This document shows positions 60,121 to 64,000 of a DNA stretch of 64,000 nucleotides, in pieces. The stretch is taken from the NCBI RefSeq assembly GCF_003545875.1, contig NZ_QHCS01000001.1:868001-932000 (forward strand). The letters run 5' to 3'. A program made the translations under genes and the position numbers. The notes under the pieces are model-generated. The model was not told where the DNA came from. It saw nothing but the letters and a program-made list of their open reading frames with translations, and ran no database searches. How positions within the stretch are numbered: position 1 is the first letter of the stretch; each line of letters opens with the position of its first letter. Source of the stretch: Leptospira stimsonii. GTDB lineage: Bacteria; Spirochaetota; Leptospiria; Leptospirales; Leptospiraceae.

Positions 60121-60954
60121 ATGAAAAAGCCGTTTACAAAAACGATTGATGGGAATTCTCCATCGGTCCGCAAAATGGACTTCGAAGCTCTGGAGAATGT
60201 CCCGAGATACTATTTCAATGACAACGCAATCATGACGCACGCGGTGAACAGCTTTCACGTGATCTTTCCGGAAGGGGAAAGATATTTTATTCGAAGTGTG
60301 AAGCCGTTTCAGGACCGGATTCGGAGCGAAGCTTTGAAGAATCGAATCAAAGCCTTTATCGGTCAGGAAGTGCAACACGGAAAAGAACACGAAAGGGTCT
60401 GGACATCGATTCGGAATTTCGGACTACCTTTGGATCGAATCGCGAAATTCTATCATTTCACCTGTTACAAAATCATCTTCAATTTGTTGGGTTTTCTTTT
60501 CGGGCCGAAACTCAACTTGGCGATCACAGCCGCTCTGGAACACTACACCGCGACTCTCGGAGAAATTTCTCTCGAACGCGATTTGGCAAAAGACGTGCAA
60601 GGCGATATGAAAAAACTTCTCGTTTGGCACGCTTGCGAAGAGATCGAGCACAAGTCGGTGGTCTACGACGTTCTACAAGAAGTCGCTCCGAGTTATTTTC
60701 TGAGAATCGCCGGATACATGATCGCCACGGTTATGCTCTGGTCGTATGCGATTTTATTCCAATATTGGTTTTTGATCGCGGATAAGGAAGTTACTTGGAA
60801 GAAATTCAAAAACGACCGAAAGTATGCGAGGGAGCAGATGAGAATTTCGGTGCCGCCCTTATATAAAGGATTTCTAAAGTATTTTAGAAAAGATTTCCAT
60901 CCCGATCAGATGGGCGGTTACGAACTCGCGGAAGCGAAATTGGCGACCTTGTAA
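60121..60954 (+). CDS. metal-dependent hydrolase, ferritin-like di-iron type (PF10118-like)
   Basis: 277 residues from the ATG at 60121 (AGAGG upstream). Four helices carry the E/H ligand pattern: GQEVQHGKEHERVW, LEHYTATLGEISLE and WHACEEIEHKSVV, as in this four-helix-bundle family. A membrane-associated helix pair follows (GYMIATVMLWSYAILFQYWF). It is annotated in genomes as a metal-dependent hydrolase, but the reaction is not established. A strong terminator follows. Confidence 0.88.
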   Translation: MKKPFTKTIDGNSPSVRKMDFEALENVPRYYFNDNAIMTHAVNSFHVIFPEGERYFIRSVKPFQDRIRSEALKNRIKAFIGQEVQHGKEHERVWTSIRNFGLPLDRIAKFYHFTCYKIIFNLLGFLFGPKLNLAITAALEHYTATLGEISLERDLAKDVQGDMKKLLVWHACEEIEHKSVVYDVLQEVAPSYFLRIAGYMIATVMLWSYAILFQYWFLIADKEVTWKKFKNDRKYAREQMRISVPPLYKGFLKYFRKDFHPDQMGGYELAEAKLATL

Positions 60955-61003
60955 TTTTACATTTTTTTTTCACTTACGAATCCATCCGAAACACTTGCTC
61001 TCG

Positions 61004-61042
61004 GACTTCGGAGTTTTTAGGAATTCCGAAGTCTATTTTTTT
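61004..61042 (+). terminator. intrinsic terminator
   Basis: GACTTCGGA and TCCGAAGTC pair around a 12-base loop, followed by TATTTTTTT, 50 bp after the di-iron-type hydrolase. Confidence 0.88.
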
Positions 61043-61145
61043 GCCTTCTTCTTATTTACATTCTCTAAATATTTTCGAAAGTAAGAATGAAGAACGTTCC
61101 TTTCCTTGAAAAAAAGATTCAATCATTCGAATGTAAATATTTAGA

Positions 61146-61748
61146 TCAGGAATTGGGGACAGCCGTTAAAAAGCTGAAATGATTCGCGATATGCATCGCG
61201 TGAGCTTGGTCGTATTCTTCTTTTGACAAACTACCGTACGCAAAATGAGGTTTGAGTTCTCCGCCATAGGCTTGAAAATTTAGAATGGTGTTTCTAAGAA
61301 TGCCGAGACTTTTTTTCCATTCCGTATTCGATTGGATTTCGGTAGCTCCCGGGATCGGCGCTTCGAGATCGTGGGACATTTTTTTAGATAGGGAGAATTT
61401 TAAAAAAACGAGTTTGCCGATCGTGTTCCGGAAAAGCGGACTTTTATTTTCAGGATAACCCTGAATCGAATATTCGATGGACTGAGCGCAATGGAGCATC
61501 ACTTTTCCCGCGTCCCAGCCGTTGTAACCGGAAATCGAATTCGAATTTTCTAATGTATTAAGATATTTTAGAGCCTCTGAAAGCGAATCAAAGGTAAGTC
61601 CTTGATCCTTGACTCCCTTTGGCGCGGAAGAACAGTGATTTATGTTCGGAAGAATCGCACCCGCGGTTCCTATGAGAAGGAAAAGTTTTGTCGAAGAGCG
61701 TAGGAACTCTTTTCTCGTAATCGATCGAGTCTCGGATTGTGTTTTCAA
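61146..61748 (-). CDS. DUF1569 (DinB-like) exported protein
   Basis: 200 residues from a TTG at 61748 with AGGAG eight bases upstream; longer starts run into a terminator hairpin. The N-terminus has an RSITRKEFLRSS twin-arginine-like lead (with Ser-Ile between rather than RR) and a hydrophobic stretch ending NINHCSS, a possible lipobox. The body fits DUF1569: GKVMLHCAQSIEYSIQGYPE, and a late ANHFSFL with the His residues that bind metal in DinB-like four-helix proteins. Substrate unknown. Confidence 0.78.
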   Translation of the reverse strand: MKTQSETRSITRKEFLRSSTKLFLLIGTAGAILPNINHCSSAPKGVKDQGLTFDSLSEALKYLNTLENSNSISGYNGWDAGKVMLHCAQSIEYSIQGYPENKSPLFRNTIGKLVFLKFSLSKKMSHDLEAPIPGATEIQSNTEWKKSLGILRNTILNFQAYGGELKPHFAYGSLSKEEYDQAHAMHIANHFSFLTAVPNS

Positions 61749-61867
61749 ATTGGCGCTCCTTTCGGAAGAAGATCGTAATCTTCTTTTCAAAGTAGTCAAA
61801 CGTTTTGTGTATGGCGTTGAGGTTTTAGAACGAATGACAGATTTGATTCTTCCGGAAATAAAAAGAA

Positions 61868-61885
61868 CGGGGCTCAAAAGCCCCG
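61868..61885 (-). terminator. intrinsic terminator
   Basis: CGGGGCT and AGCCCCG form a 7-bp stem with a 4-base loop; a TTCTTTTTATTT run follows on the minus strand. It ends the DUF962 transcript and lies upstream of the DUF1569 start. Confidence 0.88.
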
Positions 61886-61939
61886 CCTAGATTTAGATCG
61901 GAAAAATAAATTCTTTCATCGATCTATTAAAACAAAGTC

Positions 61940-62431
61940 TTAGTAGGAAATCCCGATTTTTTTATAAAAAAAGCTCAGACACCAAGCCGGACCGATCAAA
62001 AGAAATTGAAGATCTTTGAAGAAGGAAGGTTTTTTACCTTCGATTTTATGACCGATAAACTGAAAAACCCAAGCTACGATAAAAACCCCCACGGAGATAC
62101 TTATCAAAGTGGAAATTCCGGATAGCGCGATGTAGTAGATTCCGGATAACATAACGACGACCATAAGCATCATTCCTATGAACAAAGGAATGGAAAGCCT
62201 GAGATAAAAGATTCCCGTGATCAAAGCGAAGATCGTTGCCCAGTTTAAAAAGAGGCGGGCCTGTCCTAAAGATTCGGGAAGAATACTTTGAATCGATCCG
62301 GAAGGTATGGACCACAACATTCCTAATAACGTAAACATAATGGTCGGCACCATAATCCAGTGGATTCTTTTGTTAATTTTATTCTGATGGCTATCTGCGT
62401 ATTCGGTCAGCCACTGTTCGATTGGTTTCAT
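61940..62431 (-). CDS. DUF962 / Mpo1-like membrane protein
   Basis: 163 residues from the ATG at 62431 (GGGAG upstream). Family marks: WLTEYADSHQNKINKRIHWI and VFQFIGHKIEGKKPSFF followed by QFLLIGPAWCLSF. Four membrane helices lie between. Eukaryotic Mpo1 is a dioxygenase acting on 2-hydroxy fatty acids; the conserved His residues are present here (SHQNKINKRIH, IGH), so a similar iron-dependent reaction is possible but not shown. Confidence 0.85.
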   Translation of the reverse strand: MKPIEQWLTEYADSHQNKINKRIHWIMVPTIMFTLLGMLWSIPSGSIQSILPESLGQARLFLNWATIFALITGIFYLRLSIPLFIGMMLMVVVMLSGIYYIALSGISTLISISVGVFIVAWVFQFIGHKIEGKKPSFFKDLQFLLIGPAWCLSFFYKKIGISY

Positions 62432-62503
62432 CTTCAACTCCCTTCATCATTGTTAGAGCCGTTTCCGATTCCCTTTCGTAGAACGCGGATGAGACGACTT
62501 CTT

Positions 62504-63280
62504 TTAGAGTTGGATATCATCCTCGAAATCGCAGAAGATTACTTGAACGGAACTGCTATTTTTCAAAAAAAGTGAGGGTTTGAGTCCGAACATTTCTCGA
62601 AAAGTTCGGCTCATATGAGCCTGATCCGCGAAACCGGCCTCGTGCGACGCAAGCGTCAGTGAATTTCCGCGAGAAAGAGAAAATACACAGGCTTTGATTC
62701 TAAGCCATTGGATATATTTTCTCATCGGAATTCCAACTTCGTCCTTGAACAAATGCATCAATCTGCTTTCGGATAAACCCGTAAACTTGGTCAATTCTTC
62801 CAAAGGAATCATATCGGGAACGGATTCCGCGAGTTTTTGAACTACGGTTTCGATTCTCGGATCACGTTCTTCCGATCCGTTCCTATCTTTTTTGAGTTCG
62901 TTTAATAATTCTTTCCAAAGGGTAATCGCTTCCTGTTCATTAACGGGTGCTTTTAAGAATTTTAAGATTCTTTTATATAGATGAGAATCCAACTCTAGAT
63001 AATCGGAGGGAAAACTGAAAAAAGAGCCGTGAATTCGGATATTGTCCGGATCAAAGTGAAAGATGAAAATATCCTCGTTTTGAGCGTCTAACTGTTGTTC
63101 GACGTTGGGACGAACGAAGATCGACCGGGATTCTATCCAATCGCTGGAACCGGTTCTAAATCGAAATGGTTTTCCGTTGCTTAAAATTAGGGAAGCGCTG
63201 TAATGTTCGTGCAACTCGTTCAAGATCGGAACCCCCGTCAAAAGAACGTTTGAACCGATAAGAAAAAGCTTTCCTGCCAT
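62504..63280 (-). CDS. AraC family regulator
   Basis: 258 residues from the ATG at 63280; a GTG at 63307 is an alternative with nine more residues. The C-terminal AraC domain is clear: LEELTKFTGLSESRLMHLFK and LTLASHEAGFADQAHMSRTF with FGLKPS at the end. The N-terminal half is a beta-rich sensor domain (NELHEHYSASLILSNGKPFR). A perfect 12-bp hairpin lies over the possible ATG start. The DUF962 gene 66 bp downstream on the same strand may be its target. Confidence 0.85.
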   Translation of the reverse strand: MAGKLFLIGSNVLLTGVPILNELHEHYSASLILSNGKPFRFRTGSSDWIESRSIFVRPNVEQQLDAQNEDIFIFHFDPDNIRIHGSFFSFPSDYLELDSHLYKRILKFLKAPVNEQEAITLWKELLNELKKDRNGSEERDPRIETVVQKLAESVPDMIPLEELTKFTGLSESRLMHLFKDEVGIPMRKYIQWLRIKACVFSLSRGNSLTLASHEAGFADQAHMSRTFREMFGLKPSLFLKNSSSVQVIFCDFEDDIQL

Positions 63281-63293
63281 CGCAGGAAAGCTT
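63266..63293. promoter_or_regulatory. perfect hairpin over the start of the AraC gene
   Basis: AAGCTTTCCTGC and GCAGGAAAGCTT, 12 bp, with the 4-base loop CATC. In the AraC message the loop would hold most of the ATG at 63280, so this could limit initiation or serve as an operator. Confidence 0.6.
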
Positions 63294-63367
63294 AGGAAGC
63301 ATTCCACTCATTGCAACTCATTTTGAAATCGGTGTTTCCGATTCCCGGCGCAATTCGATCCTAAAGA

Positions 63368-63775
63368 TTAGGAAATTGCCTTGTCCATAGCCGCGTCTAA
63401 GTCGAGTGTGATTCCGATCAATTTGTCGAGTCTTGTAAGTTCGAAGATCTTTTGAAGATGCGTTGGAACGTTGAAGATGATGATCTTTCCTTGAGCTTCC
63501 TTAAAAAGTCTCGCTTGTGTGCTGATAAAAGCCGCCAAACCGGAAGAATCGATATGAGTCGTAGTGGAAAGATCCACTAAGAAAATGTTCACTCCATTTT
63601 CAATTCTATCGGTCATCGCTTCTTTGAACTTTTTCGCCGAAAAGAGGCTGATCTCACCGGTGGTTTTCAGGATCGCCATATTCTTTTTGAGAACTCCCGC
63701 CACGTGCGAATCGGTGATTTCCTGAACCTGAAGCTCGTCTTTAGAGGCTACTCCGCCTGAGTTTGTGTTTTGCAT
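63368..63775 (-). CDS. STAS domain anti-sigma factor antagonist
   Basis: 135 residues with a single STAS domain of the SpoIIAA/RsbV type: ILKTTGEISLFSAKKFKEAM, then IFLVDLSTTTHIDSSGLAAF in which S77 is the expected phosphorylation site, and GKIIIFNVPTHLQKIFELTR. In partner-switching systems such a protein, when dephosphorylated by a PP2C phosphatase, releases a sigma factor from its anti-sigma kinase. A SpoIIE-type PP2C is encoded at 40538-43405 but not adjacent. No kinase is seen near it. The 225 bp upstream to the window end hold no gene that I can support. Confidence 0.9.
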   Translation of the reverse strand: MQNTNSGGVASKDELQVQEITDSHVAGVLKKNMAILKTTGEISLFSAKKFKEAMTDRIENGVNIFLVDLSTTTHIDSSGLAAFISTQARLFKEAQGKIIIFNVPTHLQKIFELTRLDKLIGITLDLDAAMDKAIS

Positions 63776-64000
63776 AAGTTTCTTGTCTCCTAAAAAGTAT
63801 ACGTCATTTTAAATTCGATGTTTCTTTCCTTTGTCATTGCGTAAGGAAGGGTTTTTTCCGTCGCGGAAATTGAAAAGACCGCAGGAAAGGAAATGAGTGC
63901 TGTATTTAATAAATAATTAATTGATAAAGAAATCAAAAAAAGATGATTCAGCTGTTTGTGTCTGGAATATTCCGAATTGCTCTGATCGAATAAAAGAAAA

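Noticed and set aside
61146..61877. Longer DUF1569 protein starting at 61877
   Set aside because: That start lies inside a clear terminator hairpin; TTG at 61748 has AGGAG at good distance.

Overview
The window looks like chromosome of a Leptospira species (Spirochaetota) of moderate GC content. Supporting signs are relaxed spirochaetal lipoprotein signals, frequent TTG/GTG starts with AGGAG-type ribosome sites, several class III nucleotide cyclases fused to 7TMR-DISM or six-helix membrane modules, SBBP-type beta-propeller proteins, HEAT-repeat exported proteins and many small one-component regulators. There is no rRNA, CRISPR array, transposase or prophage. One tRNA gene (Val, anticodon GAC) is present.

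Layout. 0-6 kb (minus strand): a methyltransferase cut by the window edge, a PilZ protein, an NRDE/TANGO2 protein, an exported FlgD-Ig/OmpA-like protein, a Nudix hydrolase and the CstA peptide/pyruvate transporter. 6-12 kb (plus): a J-domain protein, a CBS protein, a GNAT enzyme, an acyl-CoA thioesterase overlapping an AraC regulator, an ankyrin protein and a RumA/TrmA-type RNA methyltransferase. 12-16 kb (minus): a lipoprotein and a YhaO/YhaN (SbcDC-like) nuclease/ATPase pair. 16-23 kb: two exported beta-propeller proteins flank a plus-strand DUF2804-DUF952-tag cluster, and the block is bounded by oppositely oriented copies of a palindrome-edged intergenic repeat.

23-43.4 kb is the most distinctive part and looks like a signalling island. 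It holds two canonical six-helix class III cyclases; a decayed 7TMR-DISM cyclase; two intact tandem 7TMR-DISM cyclase-like receptors in which both metal-binding Asp residues are Glu; a three-domain isochorismatase-fold/small-molecule-kinase-fold/dual-specificity-phosphatase fusion; and a membrane HAMP-PP2C (SpoIIE-type) phosphatase with a TPR tail. A large nested inverted repeat lies upstream of the last gene.

43.8-64 kb: a crotonyl-CoA reductase/carboxylase-like enzyme; a zinc metalloprotease gene interrupted by one in-frame TGA; a DUF2071 protein; an orphan FliG-like protein; PPK2; a TetR-ankyrin operon with two matching palindromic operators upstream; a GyrI-like protein; an alpha/beta hydrolase; a peroxiredoxin divergent from the preceding genes with a MarR gene downstream and a MarR-like operator over its promoter; GNAT and KTSC proteins; a pseudo-receiver protein divergent from a PhaR-like regulator; an MFS transporter; tRNA-Val; a di-iron-type hydrolase; DUF1569 and DUF962 proteins; a third AraC regulator; and a STAS anti-sigma-factor antagonist. 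Most convergent gene ends carry clear intrinsic terminators.

All family calls are by eye from motifs. No database search was run.
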